From Callipepla californica brunnescens (taxonomy: Eukaryota > Chordata > Aves > Galliformes > Odontophoridae), in contig JALIRH010000050.1 in the NCBI GenBank assembly GCA_023055505.1, positions 2,108,001-2,172,000 of the forward strand: a DNA stretch of 64,000 nucleotides, in the 5' to 3' direction. The translations under genes and the position numbers were made by a program. Positions 11,801 through 26,194 of this stretch are shown here, piece by piece (the first letter of the stretch is position 1; every line of letters starts with the position of its first letter). The notes beneath the pieces were generated by a model that worked only from the letters and a program-made list of their open reading frames with translations, searched no databases and had not been told where the DNA came from.

Positions 11801-14635
11801 ACCTGCTAGTAGCAAAATACAATGCAGAATTTATGTGTAACTCTCCTTCATTTATTCACTTGGAAGAAATGTGTATTCTAGTTTCAGTAGGTATATGAAG
11901 TAGAGTTGTATAAGGTCATTCATCTTGCTAGCTTTCATGATTCATAAAAGGAAACATTTTCAGGTAACTGCCTAGATGGAATGTCATGAATTATTAGTAG
12001 GTGGTGTGTATATTTGTAGCACTGCCCTTTGTTGTTAACCTTAATTTTCTATCCAGTCCTTCTGATATGAGTTAAATTAACTTTTCATACAATGTATATG
12101 ATTTTTCACTTGTTGCGGTCTTGCTGTGTGCTGAGAAGATTCAGGGAATTTTCTCGTAGCTGCAAAGCTCAGAAGTTTTAAAGAAAAAGGGAAAAGAAAT
12201 CTATGCAAGGAAAACTTTTGCTGGCCTAGAGACTGAAATGGAAGTACAGCTCTTGATTTTACTAATACTTTAATTACTGATGTGTGGGGGTAATATGCAT
12301 TACCTGTACTGGAAAAAAAAAGGCTATTGGGAAAATACTTGTTGGGTAAACCTGTATCTTGCTCACAAAAGGAGTGTCCTTAGATGATGACAGAACAAAT
12401 GTAGGAAAACATTCATTTTTTGTACTGTTTGAGAAAAACTCATCTTTAAACTTATCTTTAGTGAGATTGGGTAGAAATCTTGGAAAGTTCAGCTCCTCCT
12501 TGAATTTCTACCTTGCTGAATTTCACATGAAATTTTACTGAATTTTCCAGTGACAAAATTCTAGGGTCTGTTAATTCTGTTAATAAATCCATTAATAATC
12601 TGTTAAAATTCAAAAATATCTGTTAATAGAAGTCTGGTAAGAAGAAGCTGAAGTTGAGGTGCAGATAGATGCATGGTGTATCTAGACAAAAGTGAGATTA
12701 CATTATAAGTGAAGAAATGTTGCCAGGATAAATCACTCTAAAAATAACAAATTGTTTTCTTTACACATGTTCTAAAAATAAATTAACATTATCAAACTAA
12801 ATTCCTACTCTTTTCACTTTGGAAATCTTTTTGATTTTGGGAAAAGTTCTAAAATCTTAAAGATAATAGTTTATGGAAGGAAGCTTGATGTAATTTTAGT
12901 TACTATAGCATAAATACTCTCATTGTACTAATCAGTCACAGAATAAACATTTGAGCGGGGAGACATGGGAAGAATTGTACAGTATCCCATATAGAACAGG
13001 AATGAAAACAAATATCCTGTTCACATAAATATTTGCCTTTCAGTTTTTAGTGTATAAACTTTCAATTTTTATATAGTTTCAGACTATGTTTATAATATCA
13101 ATTTATATATTTAAAAATATTTCTGTACATATAATTTCAATGAAAAATTAAGTTTGAATGCATCAGTGTCTTTAAAGTTCGTTTATTTGTCACGATTGTT
13201 CTCCCAATATTGTTGAAGAATGAATGCTTTCTGTTGTTTGTAACTACCTGTATCACTATTTGGACATACAAACCTTAGGGAAGGGGAATATCCACTAGTC
13301 TTAGAATAATTAAAGCATGTTTGAAAATGTCAGATGGGTGATTACATAGCTTGCTTGGCAGAGAATTTTACATGAATTATTTTGAGAATATGAGAACAGA
13401 AAAGCCATGCTAGCACTTCGAGGATTCTAAATATCATGCATCCTTATGCACAGATATTCTGTAAAAAAATCTTAAGATATGCTCAGTAGAAAAGCTTCCA
13501 GAATTCTAGAAGACAACATAGATGGGAAATAAGAAGCTATACTGCAGATATCAAAAGCAAATAACTGAAATCTGCTGAGATAATAAAACAGAGATCATGT
13601 CACTGAAATGTAAAAGAAATAGCAATGCTAGGACTTAGTAAGTGGCAGAAAAAGGTGTATGTTTGCATGCAGAAACTTAATGCAACCACCTCCTGCTTCA
13701 GTTTTCAACAAACAAAAGATTATGCAATGACAAAAATCATATTTGCCCTTGAAATTTACAGCACAGGCAAATCTCTGTATAGTATTCACTGATGTTAATA
13801 ATAACATTGGTTTAGGATTTATTCTTGATATACTGCAGATCTGGTAAAAACTCTTGTGGTAGATTTGAAAAATGTTTAAGCTGCTAAGAACAGCAGCTTG
13901 ATTCTGAGGTGTGTTACTAGCTGGTTTTGTTTGCAGAATGGTGTATAAAGAGTATTTTATCAAAGTTTATCTGAACTCCTCAGTCTCTTGTGAATTTCTG
14001 TTCACATGAAACATTCCCTCTACATTCACCTTTCCCTCATCAGGATTGTGATGTTTCCTTTTTGATAGCAACACAGAAAGCTCAGTGGGCTCCTGTCTTC
14101 CTGCAGTGCTTCCCAGAGCTTACCTATAAGTCTGGGCTACTGCACTGCAGAATAGCACATTATTGAAAAAAATATTTTCATGTAAGTGTTTTTCTCCTCC
14201 CATTTATATTGCTGAAAGTACAAAAAAACAATAGTTCATTGTTTTGAACTCTGACTCTCAGTCCCTAATGTAGACCTTGGTTCTGCAAGCTACTCTGCAT
14301 GAGCACACGCGTTTAGCCTCCATGTAGCATGTTATCCTAGAAATAAAGAATATACTACTTTCTATATTATTTTGTCACTCATTCCTGCAAAGATTTAGTT
14401 GGGCTCCCATGTAAGCCAGTGAGCTCAAGTTCTGCTTTTTACACTGATGATAGAAAAATGTATAACTTACATTTCAAAATAATTTGATATCTTTGTTGTC
14501 ATAACACAACCATAATTAATCCATAGAATCTTATGATGCATTTCTTAATGAACTGTTAAACACATCCCTATATAAAAAAATACAAAAGGGGGACCATAGT
14601 ATGGTAGAAGTAATAGAGTAATATTAGTACACAGC
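11801..14635. other. Intergenic/intronic DNA, no gene seen
   Basis: AT-rich with scattered CTGTTAAT-type short direct repeats around 12570-12630. A 111-codon minus-strand frame at 13628-13963 has no recognisable domain and was not accepted as a gene. Confidence 0.55.
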
Positions 14636-14639
14636 AGGT

Positions 14640-14830
14640 TGTGGGCCTGAAATGATGGATAGAGGCTGAGAGCTGCCCAGGGAGCTCAGGGGTACAGGCA
14701 GGGCTGGAAGCGGGCTCTCCCACAGCTTTCCTGGGCAGGACCTGTCAGCCTGGAGCGAGGCTAAAAGCACAGCCCCAGGGCATGGGCAGGTACCAGTGCA
14801 ATCCCAGTGGGGCCTGGTGCTTCTCAACTG
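14640..14830. other. Unexplained GC-rich patch
   Basis: A sharply GC-richer block in an AT-rich background, dense in CAGG, GGGCTGG and CAGCCCC words. It has no CpG-island character, no CR1 or LTR landmarks and no convincing exon. It could be an old unclassified repeat or a decayed exon-like sequence. The two short open frames crossing it in opposite directions are not credible genes. Confidence 0.35.
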
Positions 14831-16055
14831 TCTGCAAACCATCCACATGCTATCAGAAACATGTGAAGTCATCATACTCTCTTACTTCAGCTTTTCCTCT
14901 CATTTTCTTAGATAGCAGTAATGTGCAGTGGAGCAGGGCAGTCCTCCTTCCTTTCCTTCTCCAGGGCACAGCTTCTCCTCTGGTTGCTGAAAAGTGGGCA
15001 TTTTTCCTTTTCCTGCCTCTATCTGCCACCAAGGGATCTTAATAGCCGCCCTGGGTTTTACTGATTGCTTTCCTGCTAAAAGAATACACTAGAAGTAGAT
15101 TTTAAAGTGCATTAATCAAACCCCGTGTATTATAGTTTTAGGGAGTGTAGCAGTTTTCTGTGGAGGAGGAGAATAAGAGTAGGATAAGGGGGAGAATTTC
15201 AGTGTTTTTTTCTTCTTTACAAGATTGGTTTTGCATGTTTTCTGTAGAGAGGGCTGACCAAAAGGCAAGATGGAAAAAAAATATGAGCAAGCTTGGTAAA
15301 GGGGAAGCATAGGAGTGAAAAATAGAATGAAAATAAAATTGCATGCTCTATTATTTATTATCATTCTCTAGTGCATGTTTTCTTTTGTACGATCAACTAC
15401 CACACAGAAAAATCATGATACATTTTTTACTAAGTAGATCTGTCTAAAACAATGACAGAAAAATGATTTTGTTTTTGGGGGAAGAGATAAGTGTTTGATT
15501 ATATGTGTTGTATGATGTCAATATTGGATTTGATGGCAATGTTTTTATTTATTTCAGTAAGCCTGGTATTTCATTAATAGCATGACATTCCCTTGGCATA
15601 AAGAAATCTGCCAATTACTAAATATTTAATATAAATATACAAAGAGAAGAAAACTGTTTTGGTTGATGAGGGTGCCTACTGTTTATGTAGCATTTTCTGT
15701 GCCCACAATGAATGACTAGAGGTCAGAAAATATGTTTTACGAGAAAAGACATGAAAGAAAACCCTGTTGTAGATAAGAAAAGATGAAAGGGTGGCTAAAA
15801 AAAAAAAAAAAGAAAAAAAAGTTGTTTTCAGATAAGTAAAGAGTTTCGTTAAAGAAGGTAATAAATTCTGTTTGTATTGGGAGTGAGATGAAACACAGTG
15901 GTTGCGAATTGCAATACTGTTTTATCTAGGTAGCAGAGAAAACTTTTTTGTGTTGAGGACAGATAAGGTGTGGAATGGTTTAGAATCTCCACTGTGGGAT
16001 ATTTGTATGAAAGTTCAGTAGAATATTCCTCTGAAATATATTGAGTTTGGTCAAA
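14831..16055. other. Intergenic/intronic DNA, no gene seen
   Basis: AT-rich sequence with an A-rich tract at about 15798-15821. No gene or classified repeat is recognised. Confidence 0.55.
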
Positions 16056-16056
16056 T

Positions 16057-16122
16057 GTGGTGGTGGTGGTAAAAAAAAAAAAAAAAGTTATATATATATA
16101 TGTATGTATGTATGTATGTATA
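16057..16122. repeat. Compound microsatellite (GGT)n-(A)n-(TA)n-(TGTA)n
   Basis: Four GGT-like units are followed by about 16 A residues, then TATATATATATA, then about five TGTA units. It is a classic compound microsatellite. The poly-Thr, poly-Phe and Tyr-Ile-His-Thr peptide it encodes on the minus strand is an artefact. Confidence 0.95.
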
Positions 16123-19100
16123 ATATCAGCATATGTTTGAGAGAAGTCCAAATTTTGATTCTCTTACTTTACAGACTTTCCAGTCTCAGTGATAAATAGA
16201 TGCTTAAAAAGAAATGTTAGCAAGAATGGTTAGAGTATGATTAAAAATCTGTTGTTACAGAGCAGATGGCTATCAAGCTATTTCATATTCATTTAACAGG
16301 AATTTTCCCTTGTAGGATGGTCATGTTTGATGTACTGACTTGTGTGTAAACATAGGTCTCATGTCACTTTGTTAATTCATCTAACTCTTCTGCACCCACT
16401 GGCACTATTTGATAGAGAGAGGCTGAATCTTTCAGCCTTTTAATATAAGCACACTTGATCTGACCTAGAAAACTGCTTGGTAACCTCCAGTTTAAGAGTA
16501 GTGACACAATGAGGAATAGCATCCTATAAAATGTGCATTGTTCATAATACTTTATGTGTTTCAAGAAACAATGCACTAGAGCTGAAAAACAATGGATGTG
16601 GGCTCCTTTTATGCTTGATATTTTATTAGAGACTTTACAACTCAGGCTCAGAAGAAAGGCTGAGTATTTAAAATTCACAGTAACAAGAAAAATAGGACCA
16701 AACATAAAATTTAGGGGGAAAGAAATCTTCCTACATGATTTAAATTGAATATTAATTTCTGTAATAAATTATTTTTATAGAGTAAACTGTTTGTTTGAAG
16801 TTAAAACTTGACGTAATTAAAATGGCATTAAAAAAAAAAAAAAGGTTCTTGAAAACTTGAAAGCAAAATATGTAGTTACGTGAAGTACATAAATAATGAC
16901 AAATATTTGCAATATGTATATTCTTTTCTTTTAAAATAGGACTAAACAGCAGAATTCAAAGAGAATCTTCTCAATAACAGTTTCTAAAACTATGACCTTC
17001 ACAGATCAAAATTACAAATTTCCTGATACGATGATCCTCTTCATCTTTCCATTACTGCTTACAATAGAGAGCAGTGCATAAAAAGAATTGTGATTAAGTG
17101 ATTTTTGTAGTTGTGGCATAATCAGGAAAGCGCCAGCTGCTCTTGAACTTTACGTGCTTCTCTGATTGCTCAGCCTTTTGTCTTGAAGACGGGTTTTGAG
17201 TGGAGTGCTTATTCCAATCCATACTGTTGTGGTGTTATTTTTCTTTTTCTGTTGTTTTTTCATTACTCACATTTATAACCATAATTGAATTTTTGTCTGA
17301 ACCAATACTTGTGTTATAATAACAACCTTATTCTGATAGTAACTAGAAATAGCGAAGTACAAAAATGTTTTCTCTAAGATAACCTATGTGCAAAAAGTTC
17401 GTCTTAGGGCACTCTTACAAACATGCTAAGAGTATTAGTAAAGACGCATTACATGTAGGCCTGCGAAAACATCCACTAAAGAAACTCAAGCTGCCTTTGA
17501 TAAAGTTAATCTATAAAGCATTTTTTCCTATTTCTGTATTTTAATCTTGTTCCATGTCTTGTAGTCCAAAATGAAAAAAGAAAATGATGTGATTTGTCAA
17601 ATCCATTTTGTAGACTTTGGCTCAGTTTTGTATTGTGTCCGTCCTGGAGCAGGATGAAACCAAATTTTAAATGTATAAACGCACATTACATGTGTATACA
17701 CACATTTGTATTCCAGAATCATTAACTTAACTGCCCGTGAAACCTGAAGAAGGTACAAACATCTAAACCAAAGTGCATCGTCACTGAAAAAAGTTGCATT
17801 TTATCTCAAATTCCACAATACTTTCCATGGGAGAATTGTAGGGGAGGTACTTCTGTCTTTCATGTTGTTAGTCAATTTGTTTAGACCAGCCAAGTGACAG
17901 CTATCCTTTCTTTCTTGGAGGGAAAAGAGAAGGAGGAAAGACTTTTCTGAGATGTACTAACTTAATCTTCTCTTCATATTCTGTCCTTTGCATTTCTTTG
18001 TAGGAATGTATATTTCAAGATACAAGACAACCCTCTCTGATTCTATACAAAACTTCAAAGGCAGCAATATGTACTTTAACTGCTTCGGAATCCTTATTCC
18101 CATACTGAAAAAATCCAGAATACATACCAAAAGATCTGTAACCATTTTCCTCATTGCATTCCTGACAAGAGCTTTTTTGGATAACCACCAAAATACCTTT
18201 TACATTACTTATTTATTTAAAAGGTTGGAATAAGAAAAAATTTAGACTAAAGAGCACATTGAAATTGAGCAATTAGTTCTGATTTAGTTTTTGTTTTTAG
18301 TGAATGAAAATTGTGTGGTTATTTTTCTTTGATTTTTTTTTTTTTATTCAACATTTTAAATCAGATCTACTTTCTTTAAGTCATAGAATACTGTACAAGG
18401 AATAGATAGAATGGAAGAAAGAATGTTAGTTGTTTTGACTGAATGGAAGAATGAAAATCCAATGGCTCATAAAGATATCGTTAAAGTTGATACTTATCTC
18501 TAGTGATTTTTTTTATAAAATAAAGATTATTGTAACTGTCCATGAGTAAAGGAACCCAGAACAAAACAGTATATTCTTAAGTTAGTTTCACAGTAATAAT
18601 TCTAATTCATACTGTGAATGATAGCTGCATTCTTACTTCTCAGTTAAACTTGATGTTGTGTTCTAGTTTCACCATTATTAAGGAAGTCTTACCTTACTCA
18701 ATTTTAAACTATTCTTGACATACATATACGAATGAAGATAATATTGACAAAATTGCCAGACTCTATTTCATTTATTATCTTAGTGTCATAGTGCTTTCTG
18801 CAATTTGTAATGCACTTGAGTAATTGTAATCTAGTGTAATGTGTGAACAGTTAATGTGAGAAATACACAATGTTTTATGGACAATGCCATTATGTCTGTG
18901 CTGTGATAGGTTACATGCTTTTGCAATCTCTTGCTTGCACTTTGTCATATGACCATAAATTTTTTGCTGGAGGAATAAAGCAATCTTAAGCTCAGGAATA
19001 GGAAATAATGTGACCTGAATCACCATCACTGGAAGACATGCTGTGGTATATAAAGCACTATTAAAAGGAAAAGATTGTGAATTTCAAAAATTGTGTTAAT

Positions 19101-21458
19101 AATCAGTAGCACTAACTAAAGAGTGTGTATCTTCCCATTATTAAGACATACTATATGAATCTGAAATTAAAAGGAAAGCAATCATATCCAATATTAACCC
19201 TTTAGTTATTTTTTTATTCTTAATTCTTTAAAAAAAGTCCTTTTAAAAAACCTGTGCTTATCCAAATTCTTTCATCAGCCTTTTGAAAGACTCTAGAAAT
19301 CCCACTTTCAGAACAGTTGCCTTTACTGATTCTTTGCTCTGTTCAGTCAGTGCTTAATTGCTGAGTACATATACACCCTTGTACCTGTTCATATAAAGAA
19401 ATATAGTAATTGATAATAGCATATAGCAAAAACCATGCAAATATATATTTATTTTATGGCCAAACCAGTAGTTATACTGGTTGTCTACTCTATTTATTTC
19501 TTCTTTCAATTTGTTTTCAAACTGAGCCCAGAATTAAGGTAGTAGAACATTAGTGCTACTTTCATTAAGTTTTACCTGTTCTGTATCTGTAGTTATTGTA
19601 ATTATTCTTGTCAAAGTCATATGCTTGTGCTATAATATTTTGTTCTGTGGCAGATTTTTTCAGTTGGTTTTAGTTTCTGCCGAGCATTTTTTACAGTTAT
19701 GTGGCAGGCGAAATTCTTTTTAACTTTTTAACTTTACCTTCTATGATGGACAAGAATTCTATCTCAAAGAATATTTTCTAGGTTTAGAGATTAATCATCT
19801 TTGTATGTCTGCTTCCTGAGAACCTTCTCTAGAGATGTAAAACTGGTGTGGCTTAGGCCATTTCTCTTTATTTTCTATGAAGATTTCGTGGTCTTTTTCT
19901 TTTAGCCTGTCAGCTATAAGCATGCATGTTACTCTTCTTGAATTTCTCTTCTGATCCTGGTGAACTTTCTTATCCAGCCCTTAGAATTTGGCTTTCAATG
20001 AGTCTTTAAAAAAAGCTTTCCTTACTGTTTTAAGCAATATTGTTGTGTTGCCTGAAAAGGCAAAATGTATTGCTATCACTACATTGTGCTAGTGAGCTTG
20101 ATTGGCAAATGGAAAGATAGGATACCTATTTACATTTTTGAATCTAGAAATTTATTTATTAGTTAAATTATTAACAGTAACCAGTATTAAATATTGATTT
20201 TTATTTTCTTGCGGGGTCAGATTACCGCAGCTACTAAGTTGTAGATGCATTTTTTTCATATTGCCTGTTGTTTTTTTTTTAATGTAAATCTATTGCTGCT
20301 TATTAAGTACTTTTTCTAGTGAGTGAAATTCAATGACTTGCTTTCAGAAGTATTTCATTGGTGAATCTGGATGCTTCTTCTCTTCAACTCGTGTTCTAAC
20401 TGGGTGCTAAACCTTACAGCTTTTTGAGATGAAATTTATTCAGTCCTTAGATACAAAATCATTACACAAGAAGACCATATGTTTCCAGGAAAGGGTGCAA
20501 TGCTGACAATTTACAGAAATCTATAATGTCTTGTTACTAGTAGAGCTGTCTTCTAATGGTCTGCTAAAGATGGCCTTGTGAAAATATAGCTAAATCGAGA
20601 AACAGAAGTTAGGCAGAGCTGATCAAAAATCAGCAGCAGTGAAATTGAAGGGAATCACCATTTTATTTGCCTGCCCAAACCAGTCTGCACTATACTTACT
20701 TCTCAGAATCCATACTCTATATCACTATCCTAATAGGTATTTTTCACCAACAGTAAGTATGATATTATCATGCAGTTTCCAAATGTTGTTTATTATGGGG
20801 AAGATCCTCTATAATCATGTTAGGGAAAAAAATCAGCCCACCTCCAGGCCAGGAAGCCCTAATGTATTCTGTCTTGGTTTTGTTGTATTCACAATTCTTA
20901 GTTTCCTGTTTAGTGAGACTAGACTGGAATATGAAAAACTGTACACAAGCAGATCTATATATGTTGGAATCAGATCTGACCAACCACTAAAAAAATCTTG
21001 CATCTAAAGAAATTCAGGCAAAAAGTCTTGCTTTGCTCTGTTTGTTTTCTGCACAGTCTTAAGTAATTGCAGAGGGTTGTAAAACAAAATAAGAAAGGTA
21101 TTCTTCACTCCACTGAATGATTTGGTTGTTTTCTGTGTTATCATTTTGTACTTAGAGGTCAGATTCACATCTGTGGACAGCCCTGATCACAGTAGGAAAG
21201 TACCTAGTGATTGTGACAGCTTATGACCTAAGAATTAATGGGTCCAGGGACAATCAAATTAAGCTAATTCTTCATATTCAATCTCTGGTTTGAATTGGTC
21301 ACATAGTAACACTGTTCTCAAAGATTTCACTTTTATGCTAAATACTGAACTGACCACAGTCACTTATTTTTTCACTAAAGCATAACATATTTGGACAGAA
21401 TATATTTTCCAAGAAGATGTCCAGTCTTGCTTTGAGCCCCTAAAGAGGCAGACAATAA

Positions 21459-21497
21459 TTTTTTTTCCTTCCTTCCTTCCTTCTTTTTTTTTTTTTT
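21459..21497. repeat. Poly-T / (TTCC)n simple repeat
   Basis: About four CCTT units flanked on both sides by T runs form a pyrimidine-only tract of about 39 nt. Confidence 0.9.
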
Positions 21498-22486
21498 AAT
21501 TATTTTTGTAATTAGATACAGTGGTCAAATATTCCTACTCTAAAGTTCATGTCTTATATTCAGCTTACAGCTGGCTCTGGTTAGACATCTTGGTTAAAAT
21601 TATTTCCGCTCAAGCCTGGAAATCCTTATTATTATAGGCATATGTCCAGAGAACTACAGTTGTGTTGCTTTTTAAGCCAACTTTGAATAAAATTCAAATA
21701 AATTGAATTAGTAGATAGCCAGGAGAGCAACACGCCAGCAGTTCCTTCAGGAATTGTGTGGGCTTCCATCTGCCATGAAACTTCCAAGCTGATGTCGCCA
21801 GAACACATTGCCTCTTCTCCCATTCCTCTTTGCCCAGTTATGTCATTGTGACTGCATTGCCAGTCCTTATGTTTCTAAGAAGACAATTTTATCTTGATTA
21901 GGTTAAAAGGATTGTTAGGGTATGGACAGTATTTATTTGTATAAGCAGAAAGGCTCTGTATTTCTTAATAAGTTGAATGAATTAGTATTTATTGTTTGCT
22001 TTCTTTATTCTAAAGCATTTTTCTATCCTTCCCTTATTTTTGTGAGTTTTTTACAGCTTATCTAAATTTAAAGCAATAACATTAGATTTGTATGCAGTAG
22101 TGCTGTATGTGTCATAATTTCTTTATGTAATGATATCCTTATATATATAGGATAAAAAAAAGATATATGTATTTTTTAGTAAATGCACTTTTTTTGCCAC
22201 AGTTTGATGTACACCGATTTGCCTAAAAATGAATCAGAAAATTACTGCTTTCCAGGGCACAGGCACTTACACTTTCATATGTATTTTTTATAGATTGAAT
22301 TTTCTGACTACCTTGCTAATTGCTTATTTTTCAGAATTCATTTTCATCCTTCCTTATTTCTCTTCTGTTTCAAATGTACTTTCCAACAAATTATTGTTGA
22401 ATATGAAAAACAGCATTGCCTAGGTCTAGTGGTTTAATTATGGTCTAACCCACAACCCTGTGCTAAAGATGTAGCTCTCAGTGATG

Positions 22487-22520
22487 ACATCTGATTTAAC
22501 ATCTGATTTGACATCTGTCA
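22487..22520 (+). repeat. 12-bp tandem repeat, about 2.6 copies
   Basis: The unit ACATCTGATTTA is followed by ACATCTGATTTG and a partial ACATCTG copy. It is a short local duplication. Confidence 0.75.
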
Positions 22521-24548
22521 TTACTGAATTCATTCCATACTCAGTGTTGGTTTGTTTTCTTAGTATTAAGCTGTAATTCTACAAATAACTCTTGGATAGT
22601 AGCTGGATATAGTTGGATTTATCAGAAAGGTCTGTAATTTTATTTTAGAAACAAAAACAACACCGAGATTTTAGGTCAGATGTAATAACCTAATCTAATT
22701 GAGTATCATCTATAGAAAGCCTTCACCTGGCCCTGTAGGAATCTGTATAATGCATATCCATTTATGAAACAGAACCTAGAGGAGCATGGTTCTAGCTAAT
22801 CTGCCTTTTGTTTTATTGGTTTAAAAGAAAACTCTGCTTAAATTGAAAGGACACACAGTTCAGTTTTTCTGGAGTTTAATTTGATGCTCTAACTGGTGTT
22901 TTGCTTTATCCTTACCATACAGTGAAGCATTGATTTTTCCAAGACATAAAGTTCACAGAATTTGAACTACTAAGTAATTTCCATTAAAATATATACAAAA
23001 AAAACAGTTGAAGTCCACATGTATACTTTTGCTAGAAATACTTTGGCACTCATTGATGTGGTGAAGAATTTATTTGACAAAAAAAAAAAAAATCAGCTCC
23101 TGTGTGGAGGGCTTGAAGGCAACCTTCCACAATCAATATTCAGTTACAAGCATCAACACATGCAAAAATTTGGCAAGTGGTTTCAGCAAATGAGTAAATG
23201 AAAGATCATTATTTGCTTGTGTATATTGTGGAAATAGAAAAAGCTGTTCAATTTGCTCTATAAATTATTCAGTGCAAGTTAGTCATTCGTCACTACCAAA
23301 ATACTGTCTTCATACATTTCTTATATTTGGTGTCTGCAGGAGTAAGTTATGGTATAATCTTTGTAATTCTTTCAGCTGTATTAGAGAAAAACCCTAAAGA
23401 GAAGTACTTATTTTCACTGGAAAAGGAAACCTTCCATCACCAGAAATAGAGAAAAATTATTCTAAGTACACAATTTTCTTCAGGAAATTTATAGAGTGAA
23501 GAACTTATGTCCTCCAACACATGTTTATTTAGCACAGTGCATCTCTTCACGTGACTTTTAAATAGGAACTTGAAATGGTCTTCATTTCTCTAAAAAGGTA
23601 GGAAGCAAGAAATGATCTGATAGCATACCACGAACGCTGAGGTGAGTCTGTAAACTCATCCAGGTAGTTTAATTGATTGGTTCTCATTGTGTAACATTGA
23701 AAATACTGTCAATTATAGAGAAGAGATTTTGGATGGTTTAGCATATCTTCATTGCCTTGTGAATTTTCCCACTGTGGCTTTGAACAGTATTAAAAGAATT
23801 GTATCAGGTACAATTGGGAATTAAAGGACAGTCACTGTCATCAAAGCCAGAAGAATGCATAGGGTAGATTTCTGGTAAGGTAATTTAACTGCCATCAGAA
23901 CTGAACTTCCAGGCTGGAGGAATCACATATGACAGAAATGTAGTTGACAGTGGGTATGCATTGTGTGTACCCGAACCTCCCGGTGACTTACTAAGCAGAG
24001 AAACAACAACAACAACAAAATAGATAAAAGATAAATGGAATAAAGAGGAGGGAAATAAACTGGAGCAGTTTACGTATCTTTGTGTGGAGGCTGAACTAGA
24101 GGAAACTAGAATGGATAGGAAATCCAGGAAAACAAGATTTTATTTTACGCAGACAGAAATGGATCACTTTTTTTTATAAAACAGGATTTGCACCAAAAAT
24201 TTTTCAAGAATCTTCATCTAACTAATGCTTGAGCTGCAAGGCTGCTCTATGTGCAAACAGAGAAACAATATTGCATAAAATAGCTTTCAGTACTAGAGAA
24301 TGTTTATTTTCATGCTATCAGTATGAAGTCTCCTGTGTTCACTTTTTTAATGTCAAAATTCTAATAGAACAGTGACAATTTATTCTGTGATTTATTGACC
24401 AAATAGTAGCAAATATCAAATCTTGATACATAGAAAAGGCTAGCAAGCTTCTAATTTCTCTTCAAGAAGTCTAATTCTGGTTAGCTTTAAAAATAAAAAA
24501 ATTATGTGATTATTAAATGTTCAGAGATATTCAAAATATATATGAACA

Positions 24549-24652
24549 GGGCCCTTAGCATCCTACCAACCCTACTCTAAGTATGGAGGTTGGGCTACAC
24601 AATCTCCAGATGCAACATTTCTGTTCTCAGAAATTCTGGGGTTCCATGATTT
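24549..24652 (+). mobile_element. Diverged CR1 LINE 3' end
   Basis: The segment GGAGGTTGGGCTACACAATC, followed by TCCAGATGCAAC and a TTCCATGATTTGATC end, aligns by eye with the CR1 3' end (GGAGGTTGGACTAGATGATC, TCCAGAGGTCCC, TTCTGTGATTCTG). The upstream GCCCTTAGCATCCTA resembles the preceding CR1 segment. It is older and more decayed than the other CR1 copies here. Confidence 0.6.
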
Positions 24653-26194
24653 GATCATTCAATCCCAAACTTTTGCTTTTTCAGATATTAAAGATTTTTT
24701 ACACTGTTTTCAAACATGGTTCCCTTTCACGAATAGAAAAATCAGGGAGAAAAAAGAGTCAAATCAGTAATGTGGGAATAATAGTGTGGTAATATAAAAT
24801 TACAGAAAGCATGCTTAAAGCTGAAGTAAAAAAGTCTCCTTTTAATAGTGAAATCATATTTTCCCTTAAAATATAAGATATTGGGATTCCTCAGAGTTAT
24901 TCCGCATTCAGAATATTTCACTCATCTGTGACCTCCTTCGATTTCCATTGATCATTTCAAATGTTTGCTATTGTACTTCTAGAATTCCTTTCAGAATGAC
25001 ACTATAAATGCAGATCATATTAAAATACAATATTAAATAACTATTAGTGTATAGTCACAGAAAAGGAATGGTCCTGCACTGTGTGATAAAATGTGTTACT
25101 ACAAGTATTTTCAATCAGGGGAAAGTAACTGGGGAAAAGTACATTAGAAGCTTGAACAAAAAAGCTGTTTGCAATCAGTTACAGCTGACTGCAACAAAAA
25201 TTACTTTCTAGGGATCAAAGGAAATTAACGATTGACCAGTGTAACCAGAACATCTCACAGCATGGTAAATATTTAATACCATGCTACTACTGCCCAAAAC
25301 AATCTGAGGTTTGGCATATATCCACTAAAATAACTCATCACTTATTAATTTGGCATGTCATTTTGCGTAAAATTAGTAATTAATACTAACCACCATGCAC
25401 TGTAGTGAACATTTTTCAGTTAAAGATTCAATAATGGGAGTTTCAAAAGCTTGGTGAAATGGTCATTTTTTTATTATTCTTAGAAGAGAGCTTGCACAAT
25501 GAGAAAGGTATTGCATTCGCTTGGAAAGATATATCAAAGTTTATGGACCAAATTTATTTGAGGTTGTTCAAGGTCAATGAATTTTTTCCCTCCACTTGCC
25601 TGAAATTATGAGTAATAGAACATGAATAAGTGGTGCACCAGCTGAAATGAACTACACTGATGTGTAGCACTATATTTAGCTGTCTTTTAAGCTGTTGCAC
25701 TCTCATTTAACAGATGCCAAATTTAACTTGAATTTTCTTCACCATTTCGGAAGTAAAATTTACCCCTAGTTTTGCAAATTGGTGTGAAGAATTTCCAGTA
25801 ATTATTACTAAAGATGCAGAAATCATGTGGTTATGATAAGCATTGTAAACAGTGATTTTGAGTATTAATAAATAAAAAGAAATCAAGTAAAACTTGGAGC
25901 TTGCTTTGCAAAAGTAGTGTTGTTAAGTGAAAAAAAAGTGATTTTTTGGTCATTTTTTCTCTATCTTCCCAAAGTGAGGATTATAACTGTAGTAAAATAC
26001 GATTTATTCTGAGCAATTGGTGAGATTCTAAACCCCAGACACTGCTGTCCTCAAGTTAACTAGCCTAGAGAGTCATTGAAAGCTAGCATTAGTCCATGAA
26101 GGTCTGAAGTGAGAAGGAACACTCTTGCAGCAGAGAAGTCAGAAACAGGAAGATCACTAGTAATTAAATTAATAGCAGTGAGCCCAAGGCAATG

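Larger units (their letters stand above)
16123..24535. other. Intergenic/intronic DNA with minor simple repeats
   Basis: About 8 kb of AT-rich DNA without a recognised exon, RNA gene or mobile element. Small items are an A run at 16830-16843, a TTCC/T tract at 21459-21497, a 12-bp repeat at 22487-22520 and a CAA run at 24003-24020. A 122-codon + frame at 20639-21007 is the longest in the window, but it has no recognisable domain, motif or splice context and looks like chance. Confidence 0.55.

Noticed and set aside
13628..13963. 111-codon minus frame
   Set aside because: No recognisable motif, AT-driven composition and no supporting signals.
18382..18418. CATAGAATACTG...ATAGAATGGAAG as a CR1 3' terminus
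   Set aside because: Only the repeated AGAATGG-like words match; the following sequence does not continue as CR1.
20639..21007. 122-codon + strand open frame, the longest in the window
   Set aside because: No recognisable domain, a mixed hydrophobic and random composition and no splice or promoter context. A frame of this length is expected by chance in 64 kb read in six frames.
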